Position numbers and translations under genes: made by a program. Positions 37,001 to 46,699 of a DNA stretch of 64,000 nucleotides are shown in pieces. Below the pieces are notes generated by a model. It did no database searches and had not been told where the DNA came from. It worked only from the letters and a program-made list of their open reading frames with translations. Positions within the stretch are counted from its first letter, which is position 1. The number at the start of each line of letters is the position of its first letter. This DNA is from Asterella californica (taxonomy: Eukaryota > Streptophyta > Marchantiopsida > Marchantiales > Aytoniaceae), in contig JAYKYS010000002.1 in NCBI GenBank assembly GCA_036924285.1, positions 48,189,501 to 48,253,500 on the forward strand, read 5' to 3'.

Positions 37001-38275
37001 TTGGTGGGTTTGGATCAGACTCTTATCTGTTTGAGTTCGAAACAACGACCAAAGATTTTGACGATGAGAGGGTCTGACGAGCAGGAGTATAAGTTTGTGG
37101 TCAAGGGTGGTGAGGACCTCCGGTTAGATCAAAGGATAGAGCAGCTCTTTGAGGTCATGAACAGCATCTTAAGAAGGGATTCCCAAGCTGCTCGTCGTGG
37201 GCTTACAATAAGAACATATGCTGTTGTTCCTGTGTCTAAGTCTTGCGGTCTGCTGCAGTTTGTGGAGAATACATGCGTGTTGGAGGATGTGGTAAAAGAT
37301 GGTATACTCTGTAAAATTCCCAATCTTGCACGTGAGGGAAAGAATGCGCCTCTCAATTTTCTTCACAAGTTAAGAGCCCAATATCATGACTGGATCATGA
37401 AGAGGGGAGGACCATCGCAGGCTCCTCCTGAATGCTACCGTAATCTGTACCAGAAAGCAAGCTGTGATGAAGTGACAAAGAAACTCAGGAGCATCGAGGC
37501 GCAGATTCCATGGGATACTTTCAGGACTGGTGTGTCGAGATGGGCTACCAGCGCGGAGTCGTTTTTGGCGCTGAGGTCACAGTTCGCCAAGAGTCTATCT
37601 GTAATAAGCATATGTGGTTATCTTGCGGGAGTTGGAGACAGACATCTGGCCAATACCTTGGTGGACATGCGGAGCGGGTCTTTGATACCTATAGACTTTG
37701 GCTACAGCTTTGGAACAGGAGTCATTCTTCTTCCGGTCCCAGAACTAGTTCCATTTAGACTGACCAACCAGCTGGTCAACTTTCTCTTACCCTTGGATGC
37801 CCTCGGGTTGCTGCGAATAGACATGGTGCACACGTTGGCTGCCTTACACGCAAGACGGGAGGTCATCACTGCGGTGATGGATGTCTTTGTAAAAGAGCCT
37901 TTAGTGGACTGGAAAAACGAGGCTATGAAGACGATTAGTAGCTTTAGAGATAGGAAAGATGATTCAGTGATTGAGCCATCAGCTGTCGAGCGACAACACG
38001 TAGAACTCAAAGTGGAGAATGCCCAGCGGAAGCTCGAGCTTTGGAATCCAGCTGCCTTAACCATTGAGGAGCTGAAATCATCTATACACGCAAACAAACC
38101 TTATTACCAAGCTCTAGAGAAGATAGTGCGAGGGAGTCCAGATCGAAACATGCGAGCTAGGACTTCTGATAACATATGTCAGTCGATCGGCGAACAGGTA
38201 GATTGTCTCATCGACCAGGCTACAGATCCAAACCTTCTTGGACGAATCTGGCAGGGTTGGCAGCCTTGGGTGTGA
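15609..38275 (+). CDS. PRKDC: DNA-dependent protein kinase catalytic subunit (DNA-PKcs), whole gene span
   Basis: Spliced gene of about 31 coding exons over 22.7 kb, adding up to roughly 4260 codons (human 4128). The family is the Ser/Thr kinase of the PI3K-like class that is recruited to DNA ends by Ku70/80 and drives non-homologous end joining in the nucleus. Matches to human DNA-PKcs run along the whole protein in order: N-terminal HEAT, NUC194-like region, SQ/TQ cluster, FAT, kinase, FATC ending QATDPNLLGRIWQGWQPWV. These DNA-PKcs-specific regions rule out ATM, ATR, TOR or SMG1. The start is the first in-frame ATG of exon 1. Almost every exon joins in phase with GT-AG sites. Doubtful points are the end of exon 9, the end of exon 16 and the exon 30/31 join. 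No stop breaks the model. Exons are itemised in the next entries. Confidence 0.95.
19377..22331 (+). CDS. PRKDC: DNA-PKcs exons 10-17 (N-terminal HEAT, continued)
   Basis: Exons: 19377-19509, 19775-20147, 20232-20274, 20502-20593, 20792-20820 (29 bases), 20986-21184, 21513 to about 21840, 22105-22331. Landmarks shared with human are FPQLFPKQKQ (exon 10, human FPQYSPKMQ), the long acidic exon 11, VEF at the start of exon 14, WVYPFS and PLISGSYKLL (exon 15, human WVYSFS and PLISGFYKLL), FELLASCL and AFKIGL (exon 16, human DELLASCL and AFKLGL) and MEALERW (exon 17, human LNALEEW). The donor after exon 16 is placed at 21841 because it keeps phase, but it leaves about 14 residues with no human counterpart, so the true end may differ. 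Confidence 0.8.
22332..25502 (+). repeat. 3.2-kb intron built from amplified repeats
   Basis: Intron 17 begins GTAAAG and ends TTTCAG. Most of it consists of repeated blocks. A 140-base block with TACTTGGC, CTAATTGCGTGATAC and GAGAGTGGTCCTTGAG lies at 23990-24136, 24591-24735 and 25023-25150. A block with CAAACCAAGTTAG and GATTTGGGGGTTACC lies at 23828-23990 and 25152-25300. A block with GGTTGAGGTGCATGC lies at 23318-23440 and 24138-24250. GGAAATGTG...CACACCCTCCGGT lies at 24541-24595 and 24951-25000. It is coding-free and much larger than the other introns of the gene. Confidence 0.8.
23472..23702 (+). repeat. two overlapping tandem duplications inside intron 17
   Basis: A 46-base unit (23472-23517, 23518-23563) starting TGACAGT(C/T)TGGTGTTG is followed by an 80-base unit (23543-23622, 23623-23702) starting GCTCGATTATTC. 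The two units share the GCTCGATTATTC segment. The second pair differs at very few positions, so this duplication looks recent. Confidence 0.85.
25503..27768 (+). CDS. PRKDC: DNA-PKcs exons 18-24 (HEAT, middle)
   Basis: Exons: 25503-25692, 25884-26068, 26365-26433, 26597-26739, 26891-26954, 27072-27288, 27523-27768. All boundaries are GT-AG and keep phase. Strong human matches are RVVELAVSSSDRRTKVTASELL (positions 25925-25990; human [22 protein letters not shown]), VTRQLFSEFVKQLIHWFTSN (exon 21; human [20 protein letters not shown]), LLDSILDGLVD (human LLEAILDGIVD), PYKRLGASMA (exon 23; human AFKRLGASLA) and the RLMPG at the end of exon 24. This is among the best conserved parts of the N-terminal half. 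Confidence 0.92.
28165..32237 (+). CDS. PRKDC: DNA-PKcs exon 25, 4.07 kb (HEAT, NUC194-like region)
   Basis: One uninterrupted exon of 4073 bases (AG acceptor at 28163-28164, donor GTAGTC at 32238), with no stop in about 1357 codons. It covers the stretch from the middle HEAT region (SWFRAKLQQG, human LWLKDVLKEEG) to just before the phosphorylation cluster. The NUC194-like part is clear from about 30830: HPCMGVLL (human HECMAPLT), PEWMKALHS (human PSWMKFLHG), NIRLFLTKVVVKT (human NIRLFLAKLVINT) and MLGLQLYGAIAASGLPLYDP (human VGIQLLGIVMANDLPPYDP). Around 30570-30770 a Ser-rich linker with SSQ, LSQ and FSQ sites sits where the human PQR cluster lies. In human genes this region is split into many exons. 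Confidence 0.93.
32446..32980 (+). CDS. PRKDC: DNA-PKcs exon 26 with SQ/TQ (ABCDE-like) cluster
   Basis: Starts LCEDSVDYKRPVFSAPLSDC; the following EFHEYTI matches human CEFQEYTI. SLPLTPLF aligns with the human segment holding Thr2609 (TVLTPMF). About 11 Ser-Gln or Thr-Gln sites follow within roughly 120 residues, among them SQSQ, SSQ, RSQ, VSQ, LSQTQ, STQ, RTQ and MTQ. SVTLSQTQDT aligns with human DFTLTQTADG. A basic stretch (KRREARAAQQ to KVRIMRRYRT) closes the exon, as in human. In the human enzyme this segment is autophosphorylated to release DNA-PK from ends. The 3' boundary is a GC donor at 32981. Confidence 0.9.
32981..33143 (+). other. GC-AG intron 26
   Basis: Exon 26 must end in ACAG at 32980 and exon 27 must start GTGAG at 33144 to give RRYRTGELPDIEI, which aligns with human RSYRHGDLPDIQI without a gap. 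The intron then starts GCAAGC and ends GACAG, the minor GC-AG class. I find no GT donor nearby that joins exon 27 in frame. Confidence 0.8.
33144..35456 (+). CDS. PRKDC: DNA-PKcs exons 27-30 (FAT domain, first part)
   Basis: Exons: 33144-33782, 34082-34592, 34781-35054, 35307-35456, all phase-consistent. Landmarks are ELPDIEINHEDILAPLSALA (human [20 protein letters not shown]), WLELAHLYKELGEEDIVLSV (human [20 protein letters not shown]), DRARFYISYCY (human DRAKYYIQNGI), LQKIVELDEFIDLM (human LQSVQALTEIQEFISFI) and AWDDIVQNRLVFF (human IWDDIITNRCFF). Exon 27 also carries an acidic/basic insertion rich in T, P and K (about 33505-33580). The region is the helical FAT repeat that clasps the kinase. 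Confidence 0.9.
35569..38275 (+). CDS. PRKDC: DNA-PKcs exon 31 (FAT end, PI3K-like kinase, FATC)
   Basis: One long exon; its 5' border lies between 35569 and 35630 and is not resolved. FAT continues with WVFISWIPQMLAVMD (human WQFISWISHMVALLD) and YPQALYFPF. The kinase has the ATP-site motif VVKGGEDLRLDQRIEQLF (Lys codon 37103-37105; human LVKGGEDLRQDQRVEQLF), the catalytic loop GVGDRHLAN (Asp at 37637-37639, Asn at 37652-37654; human GIGDRHLNN) and IDFG (Asp at 37694-37696; human IDFGHAFG, here IDFGYSFG). PVPELVPFRLT and DVFVKEP follow. The FATC tail ends QATDPNLLGRIWQGWQPWV before TGA at 38273-38275. All catalytic residues are present, so an active kinase is expected. Confidence 0.97.
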
Positions 38276-41200
38276 CAATAGGTGCTCCTTTTCAGGTGAG
38301 GAATTGCGGGGTGACTTGTCTGTCCTATTTTTGTCCTTCGATTGCGACGTGGTAATATACTGCCGATTCACCCGACATGTGTGTAGCTCCCCCTCTTCTG
38401 CTAGTCAAATCCGTATTGGTTGAAATTTGGAAGGCGAGGACGGACGTCCTCTATGATAGTCACCCCTTCCTCAGGTGGCTCTCTTCTGGTTGTCGTCATC
38501 TTCTCATTCCATCCTTGTTTCTAGCATAGTCCAGCCAGGGCGGGTCGAAAGGCTACGGCATGCAGTTCGTAATGGGTACCGAACCGAGTTAGCTTATGTG
38601 CATACTGAACCGTTTTCCTAATTCTAAATCCAGTACTTACCGCAGAAAAAATTTCAGACCAGCACTTAAGCTAAACTTATTCTCTGAAGCTTCCTTCAAC
38701 TTTGGTTTGATTCCATACACGCAGCAAAGGCATCTAAGTTCTCAACTCTGTTCGTCGGCTCCACTGTATTCTATGGCCGTAACTTGTGCTCACTATCCCC
38801 AAGTGCATTGGAGGTAAGGTCCTCGTGGGCGATAAGTATTGTGTATAAGACCTTTATGGTTATAAGGAGCATTATCCAGTATGTACATCGTCACGACCAT
38901 GGCACGGCAGAACTTAGCTCATATAAGGAAAACAGAAGGAGAAACGAAGGAGATTGAATCGGCCGAACTGGACTTGGGCCCCGTTTCAAGTCTACGATCT
39001 ACGTACCAAAACATGCTGGAGAATAAAGAGGAGATTAGACTCTTGCGTTCATATGTCAATGGATAACCCTGGTTCTTGGGTATGGATTAAGTGGCTTCGG
39101 ATCACAAACGCCAGTTACCAGATGTACCCGCATTTTCGATCCAGCATAGTTTAGGACGGTGCACATTATGCGCTTCCATTGCGTTGCCATAAGAACAAGA
39201 TGAAGAAGGCGCTGCCCACAATAGGTAGGCGTTTTCCAGTTAATGCTACTTTGTTTTTTTCTCTAAACAATGAAACTTTTCTTATTACGTTTTGTCTCCT
39301 TAACTTATTGACGCTTTCGAGATGAGGGAAATTTGTGAAGTTTATACTTTGTCCAAATTGTCTTTTTGGCTTTCCGGTTGCCTCAATGACAGTTAAGTAT
39401 TGTTCAACTAAATACTTGTCATACATTCTTGTTTTTCTTGCATTTGTTGTGATTGATTTCATTGAAATTTTTAAGATTCAATTTAACTTGAATATGAAGA
39501 ATCTCGGAATGCACTTTCGCTTGAATATGTCACACGCCTTGTTGCACTAGAACAGATGAGACATGTTATATCCATGTATGCTTCCAGTTATCGTGATGCA
39601 TTTCCAAATAGTTATAGAGAATGGTCCTTTGATTCAACCAAAATGCACAAGAAGTATTTTGACGGATATCCAGACGAACAAAAACTAAATTATTTTCTCC
39701 TTAGAAAACCATGGCGATGAAAAATGCACGAGATGTAGTCCGAAATCTCACTTTTATGAATATGCTTCGGGAACCTTCTCGAAGCATATGATGACCTAAG
39801 CTCCCGAGCAAAGAAGACTTCCTGTTTAACCCAAGCTTGGTGTGTGTGAGCTCCCATCAATTCCTTACGAAGCGAGATGGATCAATGGAATGATTGCTCG
39901 TCATAAACTTGTATGCTTCTTAGTTCTCTTCACATTATTTCTTTATTATTATCTCTTCCCTTCTTTTTCCCGAATGATATATCATACCATGTCATGGGGG
40001 CGCGGAGGAGAAGTATAGTGATGAAGGGACTGTATTTAAAGCACATGACAAAAGCTACTACGGTGTTTTATTGTTTGGAAATTTGGTTTAAATTACGGTA
40101 TTGTAATGGTAACTCTTCCCGCGCACTTGAAGTTTGCATATGTCAGCAGAAAACTTTCGAAATGCAGTGAGCCCCTTTCTTTTCTGGATGTTGTATTCTA
40201 TATGACATAATTCTCTCTTAGATTAATTTTCTGCCTATCGGAAGAGTTCATATTTTACAGTTTTTCCTTCTAGCATCATTACAATTACGCATCGAGCTTT
40301 CTCATCCTCACTTTTGTACTCTACTCGTCTTCATGTTATTCTTATTTAGGGGCTTTTTCATCCTTTTATAGCTGGAGCGTCTGGTTATAAATTAAAGCAC
40401 ATAAAATGAAAGATGTTTCGTTTGTTCCTGGAGGTGGATAGTCTCCAGTGAATATGCATCCCAAGTGTGCTTTTTGGAAATAGACGAAACGAGATAAACA
40501 GAAAAACAGGGAGGGAAAAATCCGAGCCGTGGATAAGGGTCATGGTTGGAGACATAGGATGGGGAGAGTTATAGCATTTCTAGCTCAACGCTCTCGTTTT
40601 CTATTTTTGATGGCATAACATCTACATGAGTTTTCCAAGCTGTGTATTTATTTGATGCAATGGATGAATTAATTTTCCCTGCTATACAAGTGGTTCTATC
40701 ACTTAATCTTCGTTCTTGGGTCTAGGATTTTCTTTGGACTTGATGGTTCATTCTTCTTCGTTCGGACGGTTCCGCTATTCATGACAGACTTCACCAAGTT
40801 TCTGAGAATGGACCTCTCTTGCTCTTCTTGTTGGTGCTCTTGGTTTCACGTTGTCAGTTTTGCTCTCGCTCAGTCTAGTTCGTTGTTTTTCGCTTTGGTT
40901 GAGTTGAGTTTGAGTTGTTGGTGATTCTGCTATTCATCACTTTGGGAATCATCTTTCTCCGCTGTTTTTGCAGCTGCCGCTTTGGCTCTCGTTCGTGGTG
41001 TTGATATTTTTGCTATTCAGTCTCTAGGAATCGGCTCTCTTTGCTTTCTCTTCTTCTCGCACGCTATCGCTCTCGCTTTCACTCTCATTGTCTCTATTGT
41101 CTTTTGTGGTCTTCGCTCTGCCGCTATTCATAGTGTCGCTCTAGCTTCGATCTGTCACTTTTCATTGTCTTTCTCTGTGTCTAGAATGCAGTGTGCGGCC

Positions 41201-41328
41201 ATGCTAACATCTCCTTTGTCATCACTAGATTATGGACTTAGACTTAGGATCACGTACAATGAGCTATCGCGGCAGCAATGACATGTCTCGGAATCGGACC
41301 TCTTGACATGCGCTTGTTTTCATGGTTG
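38276..41328. other. 3 kb with no recognisable gene downstream of DNA-PKcs
   Basis: The first few hundred bases should contain the 3' UTR of the kinase gene; I cannot fix a polyadenylation site. 39160-39560 is AT-rich. A 99-codon hydrophobic frame at 40982-41281 and a 98-codon frame at 39166-39462 (minus) show no recognisable family. The 40.7-41.3 kb part is pyrimidine-rich (many CTTTCGCTCT-like pieces). Confidence 0.4.
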
Positions 41329-42101
41329 TGTGGTAGGGGCCTGCTTCTGATAAATAGTTCTACTTATAAGGACAGCAGGGGGCAGCTTAGCTGGGGACTT
41401 ACCTTTTAGGTTAATTAACCTGCGGCCGCGGGAGATGAAGACGTTTTTATAGAGAGCAGGGGAGAAGCCATCGGGACGCGCAGGAGAAGCTTGGGGCTGA
41501 GGAGATCTGATTTCTGAAAGAATTGAGTAGGGAGGTCGACGCAAAGGAGGAGACAAGTGTTTAGAAGCTTAAACTTTATCTATTATACAGTTTGGAGGCA
41601 GAATTACCTTCTGAAACGGACAGGAGGTAGGCTATTGAGAGGAGATCAGTTTGATGATCTGTGAGAGGTTTTGATCGTTGTTGAATCAAATTTTTGGGAG
41701 TTTTCAGTTGGGAGGTTGACGCAAGGAGAGGAGTAAGAGTCAGGGGCCTGAATTTCACCTACTAGATTGAGATTGAGGTGAACTTGATAGATTTTTGGCA
41801 GAAAGGTGATAGACGGAGAGAGAGACGCACAAGAGAGGAAGAGAGAGAGATTTTCTTTACAATTGAAGAAAATGATGGTGCAGCCGACACTGAAATAAAG
41901 TTATTCTGAATCTTGAAAGATCTATCTGTGCACCTGAGTGTCTGTCGGGTGTCTGTTTGAGTGTTTGTTTTGTAATTGATAGCGGCAAGAAGCAGGGTTT
42001 TGAGATCTCATTGCCAGCAGCAACCTATTTTTCTTTTAGGTCGTTTCTCTAATCAATTACAATCAAGAGGTCCGTCCTCTCCAAGCAAGACTCTCGTCAC
42101 G
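41329..42101 (+). mobile_element. probable 5' LTR/leader of a Gypsy element
   Basis: Starts near TGTGGTAGGGGCC and ends CTCTCGTCACGACA, which matches the ends of the 2.0-kb element at 58774-60801 (TGTTGTGGGACC...CTCTCGCTACGACA). It contains two diverged direct repeats about 180 bases apart (GGGAGGTCGACGCAA at about 41530 and GGGAGGTTGACGCAA at about 41708), each followed by a (C/T)TTTATC- or TTTCACCTA-type block. The element's gag begins 70 bases further on. I see no clear tRNA primer site. Confidence 0.45.
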
Positions 42102-42169
42102 ACATCTGATGCTTCCATTGAGAGTTATTGGGGTGATTGATTTAGAGAATTGACTAGATTGGGTGGAAA

Positions 42170-43318
42170 ATGAATCACAGTGCTGCTGTACAGGGTGTGG
42201 CTGCTGCTCAAGGTGCTCCTGTCCAAGGGACTCCTGGTCAGGATGGAATTAGCTCTCAAGGAGGACCTACGGTGGTTACGACAGCAGCAGCACAGCCTGC
42301 CATAGATACATCTCAGATTCTTCAGGCGTTGGCTGCCTTGATTCAGCAGCAGTCTGCAATTGGGGGAGCTGAGCAGAAATCCACAAAGGCGTTACAAGCA
42401 ATTGTTGGTCGATGTGGGCGATTTGATGAAAGAGATGTTACTAGGTACCTGCGGGAGTATGTGGGTGAGATGGAGTTGGTCAAGGCACCTGAGGTTGAGG
42501 TAATTCTAAGCTTTGAGTTGACTGTTGTCCCTGAACTGTGAGAGAAGGTTAGAATTTTACAGAGAAGACATCTAGGTGGGTGGACTCTATTTGAACGTAC
42601 TCTAAGAGAAGAGTTTCTAGAAGAAGATTCAAAAAGAGTAACCAGAAGAACTCTCATGGATTGGATAGAGCGCCAGCCTGAACGTTCCACGGGATTGAAT
42701 GAGGTGATTCGTGAGTTTGAGAAGAGGTACTCTTAGCTTTCTGATCTAGAGAGGTTGACGTTGGATGCTAGGAAGACGGAGTTATTCTTAGGTGCTCTGG
42801 ATGAGTTTACAGCAGATAGACTTTGCTTCATGTTAGCTGATCGTGGAGGTGAAGAGGGCGTTACATCTGATTGGAGGAGAGTGGAAGAAGCAATATCTAC
42901 TCTTGCTAGACAGCGTCGTGGTAGGATGGCAATGCAGCTAGAGGCCTTGCCAGAGCAAAGAGTAGTTCCTCAGGCTCCTATAATACCTCAGATAATACCC
43001 CAGTCACCTATAGTGATCCCTCAAGCACCTGTTGTGGTTCCTCAAGCGCCTGTAGTGCCTATCTCAGCACAGAGGGGACCTAGACAGCAGCAACGACCTG
43101 TTGAGAATTGAAATCAAAATAACCTGATTGAAGAGATCACTCAACAGTTGAGAGATTTGAGAGTTGAGATTGTTGATTTGAGGAGAGACGAATGACCAGA
43201 TGCACCAGGTGCTCGATCTGTAGGAGGAACCTTTACGAGGAGATGTATTTGGTGCGATAGTCCAGATCATCTCAGAGGAGACTGTCAAGACTTGGCAGTT
43301 GCCTTGCGAGATGGCGTA
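42170..43318 (+). pseudogene. Gypsy gag remnant with zinc knuckle
   Basis: Begins MNHSAAVQG at 42170. A Gln/Ala/Pro-rich head is followed by a capsid-like helical part (RYLREYVGEME and then FEKRYS). In-frame stops occur at 42539-42541 and near 42734-42736. A frame at 42755-43111 continues it and ends in a proline-rich tail with repeated PQAP motifs. A CX2CX4HX4C zinc knuckle (CIWCDSPDHLRGDC) is encoded at 43244-43285. A further frame at 43337-43774 (MLYLTTIRQPLNTYFGRGG...) is the gag-protease linker of the same family, up to an inversion breakpoint. Confidence 0.75.
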
Positions 43319-43739
43319 GTCAACTATTAGAATAACATGTTGTATCTAACCACCATTAGACAACCTCTGAATACATATTTTGGAAGAGGAGGAATGAGGA
43401 GTTCACTTCTAGCACTTACTGATGCAAACTCTACAACGATGACTTCAAGTTCTGCGGAGGCTGATGTATATACTGGGAGAGTTGAGGTGCACTCTAATCC
43501 AACTATGGTTGAGCAGGCTGTTGAGGTTCCAGTTGAAATGATGAAGAGAGGTGCTGAAAGCATTAAGAGAGCTACTGGATGGAGAGACCCAGTAGATGCA
43601 ACTTTTATTCGAGCGTTTTTAGATACGAGTGGTGAACAAGATGCCATGATTGAAGACAAAAGAAGACGGAATGCTCCTGATTTAGATGCAAGAGTATCAG
43701 AGGATAGTGATCTACTGCTCCAACCATCTAACTACTTAC

Positions 43740-44156
43740 TTATTCAATCAACGTCTGTCTCTTTCTCTTCATGATTTCTATTATCAACTCATGAAACTCT
43801 CTCTTTGCGATACCAAGCACTTCACGAAGAGTAAACTCAACTCTAGCATCCAAAATGCGTTGCTCCAGAACAGCACGCAAGTCTGTTGTTGTTTCGATGT
43901 TTGCCGCTAACTTGTAAGCTGGAGCTTTCCTCTTCTCCTGTGCTGTAAACCTCTTTCTCCGTATTCTATCTGTAGCAGTAGTCTCTTGTGGCAAATCCTG
44001 TACATCTTCCATATGATCTACTGCAGATGGTGGAGCTGTAGAGGTAGAAGATATATCTTTTGTAGCAGGAAATCTAGCAGCTGTTACAGATGGTGATGGT
44101 TCTGCTGCTCTCCTCCTCGTAACCCTCCGACGGCTAACTCCCAGCAGCAAGTACAA
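43740..44156 (-). pseudogene. inverted internal segment of the Gypsy element
   Basis: This block reads open only on the minus strand (138 codons), while the element on both sides reads on the plus strand. Its product, a basic linker followed by KAPAYKLAANIETTTDLRAV and then LEQRILDARVEFTLREVLGI, is by its character the continuation of the plus-strand frame that stops at the breakpoint (..EDKRRRNAPDLDARVSED). I infer an inversion of about 0.4 kb. The protease that should follow is missing, so sequence was probably also deleted. Confidence 0.7.
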
Positions 44157-45985
44157 TTAGTGGGGACTGAGCCTATATTGCGTGATTATAGACGAGTAGG
44201 ACATCAGTTTAGTGAGGAGACGTTGAAAGAGCTCCATATAGGAGGGGATGATTTCTTGACTGAGGTTGAGAAGACCATGTTTGAGTAGATGATAATGGAT
44301 CATGGTAAAGCATTTCTTTTTCAGTAGAGGAGATAAGTTGTGTGGACCCAAAAGTTATAGCGCCTATGGTTATATTCACAATCCCTCATGTGCCTTGGGA
44401 CCTGAAACCGATCCCAGTTCCTCGTGCTTTGTTGCCTAAACTCATCGAGTTGTTGAAAGAGAAGGTACAGATGGGGATACTTGAGTCGTCTATGAGGTCA
44501 TATTCTAGCAGGTGGTTCACTGTACCCAAGAAGTCAGGAGCTTTGTGTTTTATTCAAGACCTACAACCTGCGAATAACGTAACCATTCGTAACGTTGGGA
44601 CGGGTCCTGTGATTGAGGAGGTAGCGGAGGCGTTTGCAGGCAGAGCTATCTATTCGATAGGAGATCTATATTCTGGTTATGATCAGTTCCAGCTGGCTGT
44701 AGAGAGTAGAGATCTAACTACTATGCGTACGCCCCTGGGATTGATGCGGATGTGTACTCATCCACAAGGAGCGACGAACTCGGTGGCTCACATGTTACCA
44801 TTCTATTTCTAGATGATATTCTTATAAAAGGTTGTGCGGTTGAAGACAAGGATGAAGCAGTACTTGGGAATGGATGTAAGAGATTTGTTGCATATCATAT
44901 CAGGGATGTAGAACGTATCTTAACTCGTTTGGAGGAGGTACATCTCACCCTGTCAGGAGCTAAGTCCAAGTTTGATGTGTCTGAGATTTTAGTGGTTGGA
45001 CATCTGTGTGGTGCTTTTGGAAGGCAGCCAAACCCGGAGAAGGTTGAAGCCATAGCTAGGATGGCAGACTGTAAGAATATCACGGAGGTTCGACGTTTTC
45101 TAGGTGCTTGTGTATTTTATCGTTTATCCATTCCTCATTATGCTCATGTTGCTGAGCCTTTGTATGCACTACTGAGGAAGGGCAGGAGGTTTGTATGGAC
45201 CTCAGTCCATCGAGAAGCTATGAATAGGTTGAAGGAGGCTCTACAGTCTCCACCTGTTTTGAGAAGAGTAGACTACGGGTGTGAGAGACCTGTCATTATC
45301 ACAGTAGATACTAGTCCAAAGACAATTGGCTGGGCAATAGGTCAAGATGATGCGGATGATATGCGGTTTACCTCTAGGTTTGGAGCTAAGATCTTGACAG
45401 ACAGGCAACGAGACTATCCTCAGGTGAAGAGTGAGTTGTGGGGAGCAGTGACAGCGATGAAGACAAACCGTGAGTTTTTGATTTGCTCATGTAGTCCTAG
45501 AAACGGATTGTCTATCTCTACTAGGCATGATATCCAACTGCAACACGTCAGACATAGCAATGTTACGTTGGATTGCTTACATTAGAAGCTTGAATCTAGA
45601 GCTGAAGCATATAAAAAGAAAGGAGAATGTGATCACAGATATGTTGTCAAAGGCTCGATTTGTAGATGAGGATGTCATGTTTTCAGAAGCTAAGGAAGAG
45701 GAGAGAAAGGATGCTCAATGTCAGGTTAATCGACGGGCTACAGACTTGGAGCTGTTCAGAGAGGAGTTCTATTCGGGGAGGTTACGTGACATTGGATTCT
45801 TTCTGAGTTCTTTAAACAGACGAGAGGGTTTGAGTGATGTAGAGTTCAGAGAGGTAAGAAGGAAAGCATATGATTACTTGTTGCGAGAGGGATATCTTTG
45901 GAAGCGTCCAAAGAGAAGAGATGGAGCACTTTTACGAGTTATAGATGATCTGCAAACCAAGCAACAGTTGATGGTGCTTTCGCTT
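44157..45985 (+). pseudogene. Gypsy pol remnant (RT, RNase H, start of integrase)
   Basis: The frame from VGTEPILRDYRRVG (44157) to the RT is interrupted by stops near 44286 and 44325. RT proper runs 44342-44812: MVIFTIPHVPWDLKPIPVPR, SSRWFTVPKKSGALCFIQDL, YSIGDLYSGYDQFQLAVESR, and TPLGLMRMCTHPQGATNS. A short deletion with frame change follows before the catalytic FLDD (about 44808-44825). RT and RNase H then continue in the frame 44752-45585 (PNPEKVEAIARMADC, FLGACVFYR). RNase H has VDTSPKTIGWAIGQ. A second frame change precedes 45527-46051, with HIKRKENVITDMLSK and the zinc-binding start of integrase. Confidence 0.8.
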
Positions 45986-46699
45986 GCCGACTTGTCAATT
46001 ATAATGTCGATAATCTGGCACCCAAACTCATATATGAATTGTGAACGATGATAAATCCTTGGATCAGAGCAGGAACCTGCCCAAAGATATATGCAGAAAC
46101 CAACTGCGTTTCTCGTTACGCATATCCTCAAACACTGCCAAGACATGTGCTTCAACAAAATAGGTCACAAAATCCACGTGCATGACATTCCACAGAAAAT
46201 ACATTCTGCAAAGTCACCGATAACGAACCTCATCGCAAGACTATACAACGAGCACCATCACAATCATCTCTCATCTCAGGTGTTTTTCCACATTCCATGC
46301 TCTGATCATCGATAGGTAATCACCCACTCTTCACGAGACCAGCTATTTCTTCTGCTTCTCCATTCTTGCAGCGCTCCTGGGTTGAAACAGAAGCTGTCTC
46401 CAAAAGAGCTGATAAACAAACTTCTGTTTCGTTCATGGCATCCCCATGCCGATCCATCCCTTACCGTTCAGTGAGAGAAAATAACATAACAGACAAGTGG
46501 TAATACTCCCACCGTGGTATAGAAAACGAGGACCACCAAACCAAGAGCGTAGAGTGAAAATCCTTAGGAACACTAGCTATATCTAAGGAGCCCGAGCCTC
46601 CATGAGCTGATCCCCAGATGTACCACCTCTCTTAACAGACAAACAAGTCTCTCAATTCTCCTCTCAAAGCTTCCGCTAACACCTACTACAATGAAATAC
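45986..46699. other. no recognisable feature
   Basis: Sequence after the truncation point of the Gypsy element. Frames are short and partly continue artefactually from the element. Nothing assignable. Confidence 0.4.

Larger units (their letters stand above)
42102..45985 (+). mobile_element. broken Ty3/Gypsy retrotransposon
   Basis: Gag, reverse transcriptase and RNase H are recognisable, but the element is heavily damaged. It has several in-frame stops, a 0.4-kb inverted internal segment, no recognisable protease, a short deletion with frame change inside RT, and a sudden end just after the start of the integrase zinc-binding region (YLLREGYLWKRPKRRDG, about 45880-45930). No 3' LTR follows. 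It is therefore a dead, 3'-truncated copy of a different Gypsy family from the chromovirus at 52-58 kb. Confidence 0.85.

Noticed and set aside
40982..41281. 99-codon hydrophobic frame as a membrane protein
   Set aside because: It lies in pyrimidine-rich repetitive DNA (CTTTCGCTCT-like), which by itself gives Leu/Phe/Ser-rich frames; no homology recognised.
43740..44156. antisense accessory gene in the Gypsy element
   Set aside because: The product fits the sense gag-protease linker of the element, so an inverted segment is the simpler explanation.
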